Source of the DNA: Treponema sp.
GTDB lineage: Bacteria > Spirochaetota > Spirochaetia > Treponematales > Breznakiellaceae
DNA: 38,699 bases
Assembly: GCA_031254615.1 (NCBI GenBank)
Contig: JAIRUC010000013.1
Location: forward strand, 1-38,699
Direction of reading: 5' to 3'
Each line of letters begins with the position of its first letter. Position 1 is the stretch's first letter. The notes below the pieces were generated by a model. The model was given only the letters and a program-made list of their open reading frames with translations, was not told the DNA's origin and did no database searches. The position numbers and the translations under genes are program-made. Of the stretch, positions 25,979-34,779 are shown one piece after another.

Positions 25979-26890
25979 CTACTCCGTTGTTTTTAAACGG
26001 GGCAAAAAGCGCCGGTGATTCTCACGAAGAACACCTACATCCACATGAGTATAAATCTGTGTTGTAGAAAGGTCTGCGTGCCCTAAAAGTTCCTGCACTG
26101 TCCTTAAATCGGCTCCGCCTTTTAAAAGCCCTGTCGCAAAACTATGCCGTAAAGTGTGCAGGTGCGACGATGTTCCCGCGATAGCCGCCGATTTCGCGTA
26201 ATTTTTCCAGATACCCTTTCTTGAAAGCCTTTTTCCGCTTTTCCCTATAAAAAGAGCATTACTCTTATTCACCTTACCTGCCAGTTTGGGACGAGCCGCC
26301 TGCAAATATTCCGTCAACCTGTCTGCCGCCTCCGTTCCAAAAAGCGTTATACGCTCTTTGTTACCTTTTCCCCTGACCTTTGCAGTACCGCCTTTAATAT
26401 CAATGTCCCTGATGTTCAATCCTGCCGCTTCGGAAATTCTTAGTCCTGCCGAATAAATAAGTTCAAAAAGACACCTGTCGCGCATACCGCGGGGGGTGCC
26501 TGTATTTATTTTATCCAGCATTTCCTCGATAGTTTTTTTGTCCATTACTTCCGGAAGATGCACACGTCGTCTCGGACTTTCCAAAAGAAAAGCCGGATTA
26601 TCCTTAACAAGCCCTTCATCCATCGCAAATCTGAAAAATGATCTTAGAGCGGAAACAGCTTTTGCCGCCGTCCGTGGATCAATTTTATCATTATTGCGCC
26701 GCATTGTAAGATACGCCGAAAGAAAAACCGCGTCAACCGCTTCCAGGGACTTTTGTTCCGCTTCAAGAAAATCAAGAAAACGGCGAATTTCAAGACGGTA
26801 ACATTCTCTGGTTAAAAGAGAACGCCTTTCTATCGCGACAAGCCGGGAACAAAATCTGGTCAGTAAATCGTTTTTTTCCAAATTAACCAT
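25979..26890 (-). CDS. xerD: Tyrosine recombinase XerD-like
   Basis: Second Xer recombinase. R151, K175, H245-x-x-R248 (HTLRH), H271 and nucleophile Y280 are all present. The start is the ATG at 26890, overlapping the ftsZ stop; a TTG 15 nt upstream with an AGGAAA site is a possible alternative. Length 303 aa. Placement directly after ftsZ fits a role in resolving chromosome dimers at the division septum. Assignment as XerD and not XerC is by position only. Confidence 0.82.
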   Translation of the reverse strand: MVNLEKNDLLTRFCSRLVAIERRSLLTRECYRLEIRRFLDFLEAEQKSLEAVDAVFLSAYLTMRRNNDKIDPRTAAKAVSALRSFFRFAMDEGLVKDNPAFLLESPRRRVHLPEVMDKKTIEEMLDKINTGTPRGMRDRCLFELIYSAGLRISEAAGLNIRDIDIKGGTAKVRGKGNKERITLFGTEAADRLTEYLQAARPKLAGKVNKSNALFIGKSGKRLSRKGIWKNYAKSAAIAGTSSHLHTLRHSFATGLLKGGADLRTVQELLGHADLSTTQIYTHVDVGVLRENHRRFLPRLKTTE

Positions 26891-28142
26891 TCTCCGCCTT
26901 ATCAATTTCCTGTTTTTCTTCCTTAATGGAACTATAATTTCTGATTACCGATGGGACATCCAAATCTTCATGAAACTCTTTTGGCGGCAGAAAAGATAAA
27001 TATTCCTTTTTTTCCTGCTTCTGTACATATTTTGTAAAATCAAATAACTCGGTATCCGCGGTTTTTTTGCCGGCGGCCGATTTTGCTTCCCCACGGCTCG
27101 CACTGTCAAAACCGGTTGCAATTATCGTTAGCTGAATACTATCTTCCAGCGTAGGATCAATACTAAGACCATGAATAATAAGCGCATCCGGATCGCACTT
27201 GTCTTTAATAGTTTTGAGTATTGTATTGATTTCTACCATTTTAAGCTGAGTGGCGGCCCTTATATTTACAAGCACGCCGGTAGCGCCTTCTATATTGGTA
27301 TCTTCAAGAAGAGGGTTATCTATGGCATTGGTAACAGCATCCGCCGCACGATTTTCACCTTTTCCGGAACCAATTCCCAGAAGAGCCTGCCCCTTCCCTT
27401 TCATAATTGTTTCTACATCGGCAAAATCTACATTTTGAAAACCTACTTCGGTAATCAATCCCGCTATTCCCTGTACTCCCAGACACAAAACTTTGTCAGC
27501 CTGTATATAAGCCTCGTCCCATGTTGTATTACTGTCAATAATTTTGAACAGGTGCTGATTGGGAATAATAATAATCGCATCGACTTCACCGGTCAGCTTC
27601 GCGATTCCTTCCATGGCAAGTTTTTTCTTGTACCGGCCTTCATATTCAAACGGAGTAGTAACAACCGCTACTGTAAGGGCTCCAAGATTCTTCGCAATTC
27701 TTGCGATAACGTGAGCCGATCCAGTGCCTGTTCCGCCTCCCATTCCCGCTGCCAAAAAGACCATATCAGCTCCGGCAAGAACCGAGGCAATTGCTTCCTG
27801 ATCTTCTAACGCGGCTTTTTCTCCCTTTTCCGGCACGCCGCCGGCTCCGCGTCCTCCTGTAATCTTTACGCCAATCTGCACTTTAACAGGAGCCTTGCTT
27901 TTTGCACGAAGGTCCTGAATATCCGTGTTAATTGAAATAAATTCTACTCCGGGCAGTCTGGTTTCGATCATGCGATTTAACGCATTTGCTCCGGCTCCTC
28001 CGGTAGAAACAACCTTGATAACAGCCGGTACGGTTTCTTTATACGAATCAACATTACTGTCCTTGAGTTGTTCTTGTTCAGTGTCATCCAACTGCCTGAA
28101 TTGAATAACCTGCGCCTTTTCATGCACCGCTAAAACGTTCAT
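26883..28142 (-). CDS. ftsZ: Cell division protein FtsZ
   Basis: Tubulin-like GTPase that forms the Z ring. The nucleotide loop GGGTGTGSA is at about 135-143, with STGGAGANALNRM at 47-58. The C-terminal conserved peptide is DLDVPSVIRN, the binding site for FtsA. There is an N-terminal extension of about 38 residues (ending DSYKETVPA) before the core, longer than in E. coli. 45 nt after ftsA with CCTCC-type ribosome site. Confidence 0.96.
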   Translation of the reverse strand: MNVLAVHEKAQVIQFRQLDDTEQEQLKDSNVDSYKETVPAVIKVVSTGGAGANALNRMIETRLPGVEFISINTDIQDLRAKSKAPVKVQIGVKITGGRGAGGVPEKGEKAALEDQEAIASVLAGADMVFLAAGMGGGTGTGSAHVIARIAKNLGALTVAVVTTPFEYEGRYKKKLAMEGIAKLTGEVDAIIIIPNQHLFKIIDSNTTWDEAYIQADKVLCLGVQGIAGLITEVGFQNVDFADVETIMKGKGQALLGIGSGKGENRAADAVTNAIDNPLLEDTNIEGATGVLVNIRAATQLKMVEINTILKTIKDKCDPDALIIHGLSIDPTLEDSIQLTIIATGFDSASRGEAKSAAGKKTADTELFDFTKYVQKQEKKEYLSFLPPKEFHEDLDVPSVIRNYSSIKEEKQEIDKAENG

Positions 28143-28187
28143 TATATCCCCCTCCGTAATATATATTTTTTTGACCTGTAGTTTTGA

Positions 28188-29453
28188 TCAAAAAAATTCT
28201 TCTTTTAGCCACGCTTTAAATTTATCTATAAGCGCGGAACTTTTCTTTTCTCCCTGCCTCATGCCGGAAATACTTTCTGTATCAAAATTAGCGCGCTTGA
28301 GCCCTTCCAACGCAAGACCTACAACAGTGGCATAGGCGGGAGTACGGTACTCTTCAACTAACCCTCCCAAATCTTTTGTCGGTATGGGAGTTCCAAGCCG
28401 CGCCGGTAATTTTATAACACTGCTTGCAAGTTCTACTACACCGTGCAAATGCGCGCCTCCGCCCGTCAGCACAACGCCCCCGCCAAGATGGCGCGAAAGA
28501 TTCAGGGAATCAAGATGCTGTTTTACCATCTTAAAAAGCTCTTCCATTCTTGGTTTTATGATGGTCAGTATTTGTGAACGGGGAATTGACATAGGCGGCC
28601 TTCCGCCGACACCCGGAACAATTACAATTTCGTCATCATCCAAAAACGCATCCCAGCAGCAGCCGGCATCAATTTTTATTTTTTCCGCATTGTCAAAAGA
28701 AATATTTTTTATTATGGATATATCGCTTGTAACCTGCGTTCCGCCCGCCGGAATGGTATATGTCGAATAAGGAGTCCCTTCAACATAAACCAAAACGTCG
28801 GTTGTCCCTGCTCCAAGATCGAGTAACACAACGCCTAAATCCATTTCCTCCTGCGTAAGAACGGCGCGCCCTGCGGCAAGCGTCTGCAAAACAAGCTCGT
28901 TTACCATAAAGCCCGCGCGGTTTATGCATTTAATTAAATTCTGTGCGCCTGTAACAGTACAGGTAATAATATGCACATCACATTCAAGCCGTATTCCAAG
29001 CATATCCAGGGGATTGCGCAGCCCTTTTTGATCATCTACTTTATAATTTTGAGGGATTACTTCCAGTATCTGCCTGTCGGTAGGTATCACAACGGCTTTT
29101 GCGGCTTCTATTACGCGATCAATATCTTCCTGGCTTATCTCCCTTTCTTTTGTATCGCGCTTTTTTCCCGATACGCCTACTACCCCGCGCGAATTAAGTC
29201 CGCTTATGTGGTTTCCGCCTATTCCTGCCCAACAGTCCTCTACCTGAAGACCGGCCATCATTTCCGCATCTTCTATCGCTTCGGCAACCGCGTGAAGCGT
29301 AGCTTCAATATTTACAACAACGCCTTTTCTTAAACCTGTGGACGGTTTTATACCCGCTCCGATAATTTTCAAGACTCCGTCTTCATCCCGTTCGCAAATA
29401 AGAACGCGGACAAAAGCCGAACCAATGTCTAAAGCGACAATAATATTATTCAT
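28188..29453 (-). CDS. ftsA: Cell division protein FtsA
   Basis: Actin-like ATPase tethering FtsZ to the membrane. Phosphate 1 motif ALDIGSAFVRV at the N terminus, GAGTTDVLVYVEG and GGGVVLTGGGAHLHG later, with the SHS2-type 1C domain between about 80 and 170. The C-terminal amphipathic helix (LIDKFKAWLKEEFF) is the expected membrane anchor. Coupled to ftsQ by a 4-nt ATGA overlap. Confidence 0.95.
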   Translation of the reverse strand: MNNIIVALDIGSAFVRVLICERDEDGVLKIIGAGIKPSTGLRKGVVVNIEATLHAVAEAIEDAEMMAGLQVEDCWAGIGGNHISGLNSRGVVGVSGKKRDTKEREISQEDIDRVIEAAKAVVIPTDRQILEVIPQNYKVDDQKGLRNPLDMLGIRLECDVHIITCTVTGAQNLIKCINRAGFMVNELVLQTLAAGRAVLTQEEMDLGVVLLDLGAGTTDVLVYVEGTPYSTYTIPAGGTQVTSDISIIKNISFDNAEKIKIDAGCCWDAFLDDDEIVIVPGVGGRPPMSIPRSQILTIIKPRMEELFKMVKQHLDSLNLSRHLGGGVVLTGGGAHLHGVVELASSVIKLPARLGTPIPTKDLGGLVEEYRTPAYATVVGLALEGLKRANFDTESISGMRQGEKKSSALIDKFKAWLKEEFF

Positions 29454-30265
29454 AAGGAACTCCCCTTTATTTTATATGAGCCTATGCCGGAGCGAAAATC
29501 TATCTCCTGCGGTTTAGGAGTAACCCGATCAAAAACATTGAGCATAAGAAGCATATAACGTAAAATCTCCTCCGTTAAATTATTTTCAATTCTTACCTTT
29601 ATTGAACTGTGGACAGGATAAAGAACAAGATCATATCCTTCCCACGATTTTTGTTCAATACGAATTTCAGAAATTGCCGAAAGCAGCTCCGGAGAGCCGC
29701 CGGCAATAACGGAAATTTTTTCCGCCAGAGGTACAAGGCTGGCGGGAAGCTGCATATAAACTTGCGGATTTTCAATTCCCGAAATAATGGGCAGGACGGC
29801 GGCTTCTGTGGAAAGGGAATCTCCGGTTTTAAAAAATACCCCCTGCCTGTCAATAAAAAGCGGCGTCTGTCTGCCGTTGACAGAAGCAAGCGTTACCGCC
29901 GCTGCCTTGCGCGGTATAAGCGAAATTGTCAATTTATCCGGAAAACGTTTTGTAACTCTTGCAGACTCTACAAGAATAATATTTGAAAGTTTTTCCTGCG
30001 CTTCCCTTACGTTAATTGACATAAAGGATGATGTTTCATCAATGGCGGCAACTTTTAGTACTTCCGCGCGGCTTAATTCCGCAAATGTTTGAACTTCTAT
30101 TGTAGAAAATGGAATAAACGGGCTGATTACAAAAAGCCAAATCAATTCCGCGGCAAGGATAATTCCTGCTATAACCAAAAGACGTTTAAGCCCTTTTTCG
30201 ATTTTTCTTGAAGACTTTGTTTTTGTTTCGTTTCCGCGGGCCGCGTATGAAAAGTTAGCTGTCAT
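29450..30265 (-). CDS. ftsQ: Cell division protein FtsQ/DivIB
   Basis: Single-pass divisome protein. Basic N terminus, transmembrane helix at about 29-49 (LLVIAGIILAAELIWLFVI), then a POTRA domain (IEVQTFAELSRAEVLKVAA) and a beta-domain. The start at 30265 is chosen for its GGAGGG site 6 nt upstream; upstream in-frame starts overlap ftsW further. Overlaps the ftsW stop by 11 nt. Scaffold linking early and late division proteins. Confidence 0.85.
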   Translation of the reverse strand: MTANFSYAARGNETKTKSSRKIEKGLKRLLVIAGIILAAELIWLFVISPFIPFSTIEVQTFAELSRAEVLKVAAIDETSSFMSINVREAQEKLSNIILVESARVTKRFPDKLTISLIPRKAAAVTLASVNGRQTPLFIDRQGVFFKTGDSLSTEAAVLPIISGIENPQVYMQLPASLVPLAEKISVIAGGSPELLSAISEIRIEQKSWEGYDLVLYPVHSSIKVRIENNLTEEILRYMLLMLNVFDRVTPKPQEIDFRSGIGSYKIKGSSL

Positions 30266-31412
30266 TTTCGCCCTCCGATAAACTATAAACCGCTTCGGCT
30301 GTGCCTTTTCTCGCGACATTGGCGATCATTCCCGCGCAAATAAGTGTAGTAACAAGGGATGAACCGCCGGCAGAAAAGAAAGGAAGCGGAATTCCGGTTG
30401 CCGGAAGCGCCCCTGAAACTACCGCCACATTTGACAGGGCCTGCGTTACAATAATTGTAGTCAAAGAAGCCGCAAGAAGCCGTCCAAAAACAGTCTGCGC
30501 CCTCCATGCCGCCCTGTAACCTAAAACCGCAAAAACCGTAAACAACGCAAAAAACAGTATTATGCCGATAAAGCCCGTCTCTTCAACATACGCGCTAAAA
30601 ATAAAATCAGAATGAATTTCCGGTATGCTCTCTACCTTGCGCGTTCCCTCTCCTATACCTTTTCCCCAAAAGCCGCCGGAAACAAGCGCTGTGCGGCTTG
30701 CGTTAACCTGAAAGCCCGCTCCCAGCGGATCCCATTCCGGCCTTAAAAAACTTACAAGCCGCCTTACGCGGTGTTCTTTTGTAAATACCAGAAGCGCGGA
30801 TATCGGTAAAATCATCACAATAGCGGCAAAAAAGTAACGGAAACGCATACCTGCCAGAAAAAACAGGATCATTGCGTTAAATACAATAAATACTGCCGTG
30901 GAAAAATTGTTCTGCATATAAATAAGTCCGAAGAAAAGCCCCGTAACAAGGACCGGAGGCAGTATGCCGGAATAAAAATTATCAAGATTATTCGCTTTTT
31001 TATCCATTATGTGCGCAAGATACAACGGAAGGACTACCTTTACCATCTCTGACGGCTGGTAAGAAATAGGTCCGATTTCAATCCAACGTGATGCGCCATA
31101 GCGTTCTACTCCTATACCGGGAACTCTTGTTAAGAAACATAAAAAAGCACAGATGCCAACCAGCGGCAGTATAAGTTTTCTAATCTTGTCCAGATCGATC
31201 AGGGAAAAGAAGAAAAATAAAACTATTCCTATTAAGCCGAAAATAACCTGTCTGATGATAAAATAATTACCATCCTTGAAAAAACGCAGCGCAAAAGCAT
31301 AAGAGGACGAATAAAGTGTAGCAAGTCCCGTGCCTAACATTATTATTACGCAAATGAAAAAAGCGTGTACGATGTTTTTGTTAGGTGCACTTTCGGCATC
31401 CAGTTGATACAT
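30255..31412 (-). CDS. ftsW: FtsW, SEDS-family peptidoglycan polymerase
   Basis: Septal glycan polymerase with about ten transmembrane helices. SEDS motifs: YQPSEMVKVVLPLYLAH in the middle and the glycine-rich GIPLPFFSAGGSS near the C terminus. Encoded between mraY and ftsQ, which favours FtsW over RodA. Its usual partner, FtsI, is not in this cluster. Confidence 0.92.
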   Translation of the reverse strand: MYQLDAESAPNKNIVHAFFICVIIMLGTGLATLYSSSYAFALRFFKDGNYFIIRQVIFGLIGIVLFFFFSLIDLDKIRKLILPLVGICAFLCFLTRVPGIGVERYGASRWIEIGPISYQPSEMVKVVLPLYLAHIMDKKANNLDNFYSGILPPVLVTGLFFGLIYMQNNFSTAVFIVFNAMILFFLAGMRFRYFFAAIVMILPISALLVFTKEHRVRRLVSFLRPEWDPLGAGFQVNASRTALVSGGFWGKGIGEGTRKVESIPEIHSDFIFSAYVEETGFIGIILFFALFTVFAVLGYRAAWRAQTVFGRLLAASLTTIIVTQALSNVAVVSGALPATGIPLPFFSAGGSSLVTTLICAGMIANVARKGTAEAVYSLSEGENDS

Positions 31413-31421
31413 TTTTTCTCC

Positions 31422-32501
31422 CTATTGTATCTTTAATGTTGATAGAGCTATTATCGCAAATAACCCGCCGATTATCCAGAACCTTATAACAGTTTTTGTT
31501 TCAGGCCATCCTGATAACTCGTAATGATGGTGTAACGGGGCCATCTTAAACACACGCTTTCCGCGAAGTTTAAACGAAACAACTTGAATAATAACCGATG
31601 CGATCTCCAAAACAAAAACGCCGCCGATTATCAGTATTAAAAGTTCTTTTTTTGTAATAAGCGATACGACTGCAATTACTCCCCCAAGTGATAAGCTTCC
31701 TACGTCCCCCATAAACACTTCCGCAGGATGGGCGTTGTACCACAAGAATCCGACACAGGCGCCCGCCGCGGCAAGACAAAATACGGTGAGCTCTCCCGCT
31801 TCCGGTACATACGGAATACCAAGATACTCCGAATAATCAATACGGCCTGTTATATATGTAATAATCGCGAGAGTCAGAAACACAACTATTAAAAGACCTG
31901 CAAGCAGCCCGTCAAGACCATCGGAAAAATTAACCGCGTTTGATTCCCCTACAACCAAAAGAACCGCAAAAGGAATCCATACCCAGCCCATGTCCAGTAC
32001 CGGATTTTTGAAAAACGGAATATACAAAAGGGTTGTATTTTCACCGCCGGTAAAATAAATCGCAAGAACAACAGCTATTGCCGCCGCGAATTGCAATGCA
32101 AGTTTCGCCCATGCCGGAAGCCCCGCAGAACTGCGTTTTGAAATTTTTAAATAATCATCCAAAAAACCAATTGCGCCGAATGCGATAAATGCGCACATTG
32201 TAATCCAGACCGCCCTGTTACGCAAATCTCCCCAGAAGAGCATCGCTATTACAACAGAAAGAATAATAAAAATTCCGCCCATTGTCGGCGTTCCTGATTT
32301 TTGCAGATGAGTCTGCGGACCGTCTTCCCTTATTGACTGTCCTATCTTTAATCTGCGGATAAGCTCAATAATTTTTCCGCCAAGGATATAGCAGATAAGT
32401 AATGTGGTAAGGGCGGCAAAAGCGCCGCGGAAGGTGATGTATAAAAACACATATAAGGGGGTAAAAAATTTAAACAACGGATAAATTATTTCAAGAAACA
32501 T
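31422..32501 (-). CDS. mraY: Phospho-MurNAc-pentapeptide transferase MraY
   Basis: Forms lipid I by transferring phospho-MurNAc-pentapeptide from UDP to undecaprenyl phosphate. A ten-helix membrane enzyme with the conserved FLDDYLK, NAVNFSDGLDGL, GDVGSLSLGG and APLHHHYE motifs, all with their acidic and histidine residues. 359 aa, full length. The start lies inside the 3' end of the 55-codon ORF. Confidence 0.95.
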   Translation of the reverse strand: MFLEIIYPLFKFFTPLYVFLYITFRGAFAALTTLLICYILGGKIIELIRRLKIGQSIREDGPQTHLQKSGTPTMGGIFIILSVVIAMLFWGDLRNRAVWITMCAFIAFGAIGFLDDYLKISKRSSAGLPAWAKLALQFAAAIAVVLAIYFTGGENTTLLYIPFFKNPVLDMGWVWIPFAVLLVVGESNAVNFSDGLDGLLAGLLIVVFLTLAIITYITGRIDYSEYLGIPYVPEAGELTVFCLAAAGACVGFLWYNAHPAEVFMGDVGSLSLGGVIAVVSLITKKELLILIIGGVFVLEIASVIIQVVSFKLRGKRVFKMAPLHHHYELSGWPETKTVIRFWIIGGLFAIIALSTLKIQ

Positions 32502-32658
32502 AATTCCCTCCGCCGTTGTTATCTGTCATAAATTCAAGATTTTCAAGTTTTCTGCCGATATATTCGATAGGGGAATTTCCTCTGCTGTTGTTGTTAAACG
32601 AAAAAAAACAAACGCAAGCAGATTGGGAAAGCCCGATGCCTGTAAAATCAGTAGCCAT
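32491..32658 (-). CDS. Small ORF between ftsL and mraY (55 codons)
   Basis: Starts with ATG at 32658 inside the end of ftsL (11-nt overlap) and stops 10 nt into mraY, so both ends are interlocked with real genes. The peptide has an FFSFNNNSRG centre and a DNNGGGNY end, and two cysteines (ACVC) but no domain I recognise. It occupies the place where ftsI and murF normally sit. It could be a real short coupling peptide, a remnant of one of those genes, or an open frame that merely bridges ftsL and mraY. Confidence 0.4.
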   Translation of the reverse strand: MATDFTGIGLSQSACVCFFSFNNNSRGNSPIEYIGRKLENLEFMTDNNGGGNYVS

Positions 32659-32941
32659 GCCCCTTCCCCTCCACAATCTTTACCTGTAATAAATCTTCAG
32701 GACGTATTTTTTGCAAATTAAGCTGGTTTTCCGCAATATATTCAATCCTGTACGGAGACGAATATTCGGTAATGCCGGCGATAAGTTTCTTGTTGCTTTC
32801 TATCCATTCCGCCTGCGTCTGTTCAAGGCGGGCTAATTCCCTGTTAAGATTCTGGTATCTGTTTGACTGCCACACCATCAGAGCTAGCAAAAGCGGAATA
32901 GAGACAGCCATAAAATAAAGAAAGAAACGTTTTTTCATCAT
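32648..32941 (-). CDS. ftsL: Cell division protein FtsL-like
   Basis: A 97-aa bitopic protein: basic MMKKR, transmembrane helix (FFLYFMAVSIPLLLALMVW), then a coiled coil (NLNRELARLEQTQAEW) and a C-terminal IEYIAENQLNLQKI of the FtsL/DivIC type. ATG overlaps the rsmH stop. Divisome component normally bound to FtsB and FtsQ; assigned by shape and position, as the family has little sequence conservation. Confidence 0.8.
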   Translation of the reverse strand: MMKKRFFLYFMAVSIPLLLALMVWQSNRYQNLNRELARLEQTQAEWIESNKKLIAGITEYSSPYRIEYIAENQLNLQKIRPEDLLQVKIVEGKGHGY

Positions 32942-33891
32942 TGCACATCCTCATCCAGAACTTTTTCTACTACGCGAAGCCTCGCACTTCGAGACGGAGG
33001 ATTCCGCTCAATCTCTTCCTGTCCTGGTGCAATTCCCTTTTTGGTAAGCATATTGATTGAGCGGCGTCCCTCACATCTACATATCGGCGCTTGCGGCGGG
33101 CATGTACAGTCTTTATTCATCTCTTTGAAGAATTGTTTGATGATTCTGTCTTCCAATGAATGAAAACTGATGACTCCGAGCCTTCCCCCAGGCTCCAAGA
33201 CCCTAAGCGCTGCCTCAAGGAGAGAAGGAAGCCGTGAAAGCTCCCCGTTTACCGCGATTCGCAGGGCTTGAAAAGTCCTGGTCGCGCTGTGAATCGGCCC
33301 ATGCCTGTAAGATGCCGGTACAGCCCTTTCTACCAGCTCGGCAAGAGCGGATGTTGTAGTTATATTCCCTTTTTGGCGCTGATTTACAACGGAAGCGGCA
33401 ATGCGGCGGGAAAATCTTTCTCCCGCATTGTTGTAAAGAAGGTCTGCCAGCTCCCGCTGGGGCAGACGAGAGAGCAGATCCGCCGCTGTCACTCCGCCCG
33501 ATGTATCCAGTCTCATGTCAAGAAACTCGTCCTTTTCAAAACTGAAACCCTTACCGCTTGATTTATAATGGTAAGAGCTAATCCCAAGATCAAATAAAAT
33601 AGTGTCCGGCCTTTTGAGCTCGGAAGGATACGCGGCAAAAAAGTCATGAGACCAGCCGTAAAAAAAATGCACACGATCGTAAAATTCCTGAAGCCGCTTT
33701 TCTGCTATGGCAAGAATTGCCTTGTCCGCATCAATACATACCATTTTTAAATCTTTAAATTTGGAAAGGAAGTAATAGCTGTGCCCTCCTTCCCCGGTAT
33801 TTCCGTCGAGCATAAGCTCATTTTCTGTACGAGGACCGAGCAAGTCGAGAGTTTCTTCCAGTAAAACCGGGGTGTGATCATACTCTGCCAT
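32938..33891 (-). CDS. rsmH: 16S rRNA m4C1402 methyltransferase RsmH (MraW)
   Basis: Methylates N4 of C1402 in the 30S decoding site. Starts YDHTPVLLEETLDLL, with the SAM site DGNTGEGGHS and the ISFHSLEDRIIKQFF and SRSARLRV motifs. The glycine-rich SAM site has Asn-Thr where many members have Cys-Thr/Ala-Thr-Gly. 317 aa, full length. Overlaps the mraZ stop (TAATG). Confidence 0.96.
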   Translation of the reverse strand: MAEYDHTPVLLEETLDLLGPRTENELMLDGNTGEGGHSYYFLSKFKDLKMVCIDADKAILAIAEKRLQEFYDRVHFFYGWSHDFFAAYPSELKRPDTILFDLGISSYHYKSSGKGFSFEKDEFLDMRLDTSGGVTAADLLSRLPQRELADLLYNNAGERFSRRIAASVVNQRQKGNITTTSALAELVERAVPASYRHGPIHSATRTFQALRIAVNGELSRLPSLLEAALRVLEPGGRLGVISFHSLEDRIIKQFFKEMNKDCTCPPQAPICRCEGRRSINMLTKKGIAPGQEEIERNPPSRSARLRVVEKVLDEDVQ

Positions 33892-34358
33892 TACTGATTC
33901 CCGTCCTTACTGCTTTTTAATTTACTGCCGATTTCCTCAGAGACAGAGATAAAATCTTCCTTGCTTTCCGAATAATATTTGAGGTATTTTTCCCTATCCC
34001 AAATTTCAATATATTCACCCTGACCCATAACCAAACAGTCTTTGGATAAGCTTGCAAAATCGCGGTAGTTCTGAGGAATCTGAATTCTTCCCGCTTTGTC
34101 AATTTCAACGTCCTGAGAATTAAAAAGACGACGGCGGAAATCACGATCTTTCTTTGATAAAGGATTTGTGTTCCTGCTGTATTCAGCTAACATATCGTTA
34201 TATACGCTTGTGGGAAAAAGCCATAAACAATCATCTAACGCGCACGGATTAAGAGTTATCTTCTCGTCGCCTAACACTCTGCGCAAAGCGGCAGGCAGGC
34301 TGATTCTGCCTTTTTCATCAAGAGTAACATCAAATTGCCCTGTCAACTTCTCTACCAC
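33891..34358 (-). CDS. mraZ: Transcriptional regulator MraZ
   Basis: DNA-binding protein of the AbrB/MazE fold and autoregulator of the division cluster. Two SpoVT-AbrB-like half-domains are visible, each with a DxxGRI-P core (DEKGRISLPAALR and DKAGRIQIPQNYR). The start is GTG at 34358, with TAGGA about 5 nt upstream; both the ribosome site and the start codon fall within the operator boxes, so MraZ binding could also act at this point. First gene of the 24-gene operon. Confidence 0.95.
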   Translation of the reverse strand: MVEKLTGQFDVTLDEKGRISLPAALRRVLGDEKITLNPCALDDCLWLFPTSVYNDMLAEYSRNTNPLSKKDRDFRRRLFNSQDVEIDKAGRIQIPQNYRDFASLSKDCLVMGQGEYIEIWDREKYLKYYSESKEDFISVSEEIGSKLKSSKDGNQ

Positions 34359-34387
34359 TTTATCCTACTTTCTCCCACTCAGTCCCA
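34353..34387 (-). promoter_or_regulatory. MraZ operator: four boxes at 10-bp spacing
   Basis: On the minus strand TGGGA (34387-34383), TGGGA (34377-34373), TAGGA (34367-34363) and TGGTA (34357-34353) recur every 10 bp with 5-bp spacers. This is the known MraZ-box pattern of TGGG-type repeats in front of mraZ. The last boxes overlap the ribosome site and GTG start. They lie just downstream of the predicted start site, suiting repression. Confidence 0.75.
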
Positions 34388-34397
34388 TTTGACTATC

Positions 34398-34425
34398 ATT
34401 CTAACTGAAATTTACCACCAGTCAA
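34398..34425 (-). promoter_or_regulatory. Promoter of the division/flagellar superoperon
   Basis: On the minus strand TTGACT (34425-34420), 16-bp spacer, TAGAAT (34403-34398), each 5/6 to consensus. The predicted start, near 34391, is just before the MraZ boxes. It is the only strong promoter I can see in the run down to fliJ. Confidence 0.65.
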
Positions 34426-34504
34426 GAACTATTGATAATGTTTTTCTTAAAAATTGAAATTTTTCCATAAAAATACTATACAATCATGAAGTAAATACAC
34501 ATAA

Positions 34505-34542
34505 TTGCGCCAAATTCGCGCTTTCGGTATGATTTTTCTATG
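34505..34542 (+). promoter_or_regulatory. Leaderless promoter of the accessory pair
   Basis: TTGCGC at 34505-34510, 17-bp spacer, TATGAT at 34528-34533; the predicted start coincides with the ATG at 34540. No Shine-Dalgarno. Divergent from the superoperon promoter. Confidence 0.5.
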
Positions 34543-34779
34543 TTTATATCCGAATATTTCATTGTTTTTCCCGAGGGCGACGTTCAGGAAATTGAGGGAC
34601 GCCTTCCTTTTAACTCTATAGTTGATATGAACGGCAATGTTCTTTATCCGCCTCTGCCGACAAACAAGATGATTGCCTTTAAGGTTGCGGGGATTAAAAC
34701 CGATGAAAAAAAAGGCACGAGCGAAACATATCATTTTCTGGAATTGCTCAGCGCAGAGGAATTAATTGAGTACACTTAA
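34540..34779 (+). CDS. Small hypothetical protein (79 aa)
   Basis: An acidic 79-aa protein that starts MFISEYFIVFPEGDV and ends in EELIEYT. No signal peptide, transmembrane segment or known domain. Followed in an overlapping frame (14 nt) by the PD-(D/E)XK-like gene; the ribosome site of that gene lies within this one, so the two are coupled and may act together. Confidence 0.6.
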   Translation: MFISEYFIVFPEGDVQEIEGRLPFNSIVDMNGNVLYPPLPTNKMIAFKVAGIKTDEKKGTSETYHFLELLSAEELIEYT

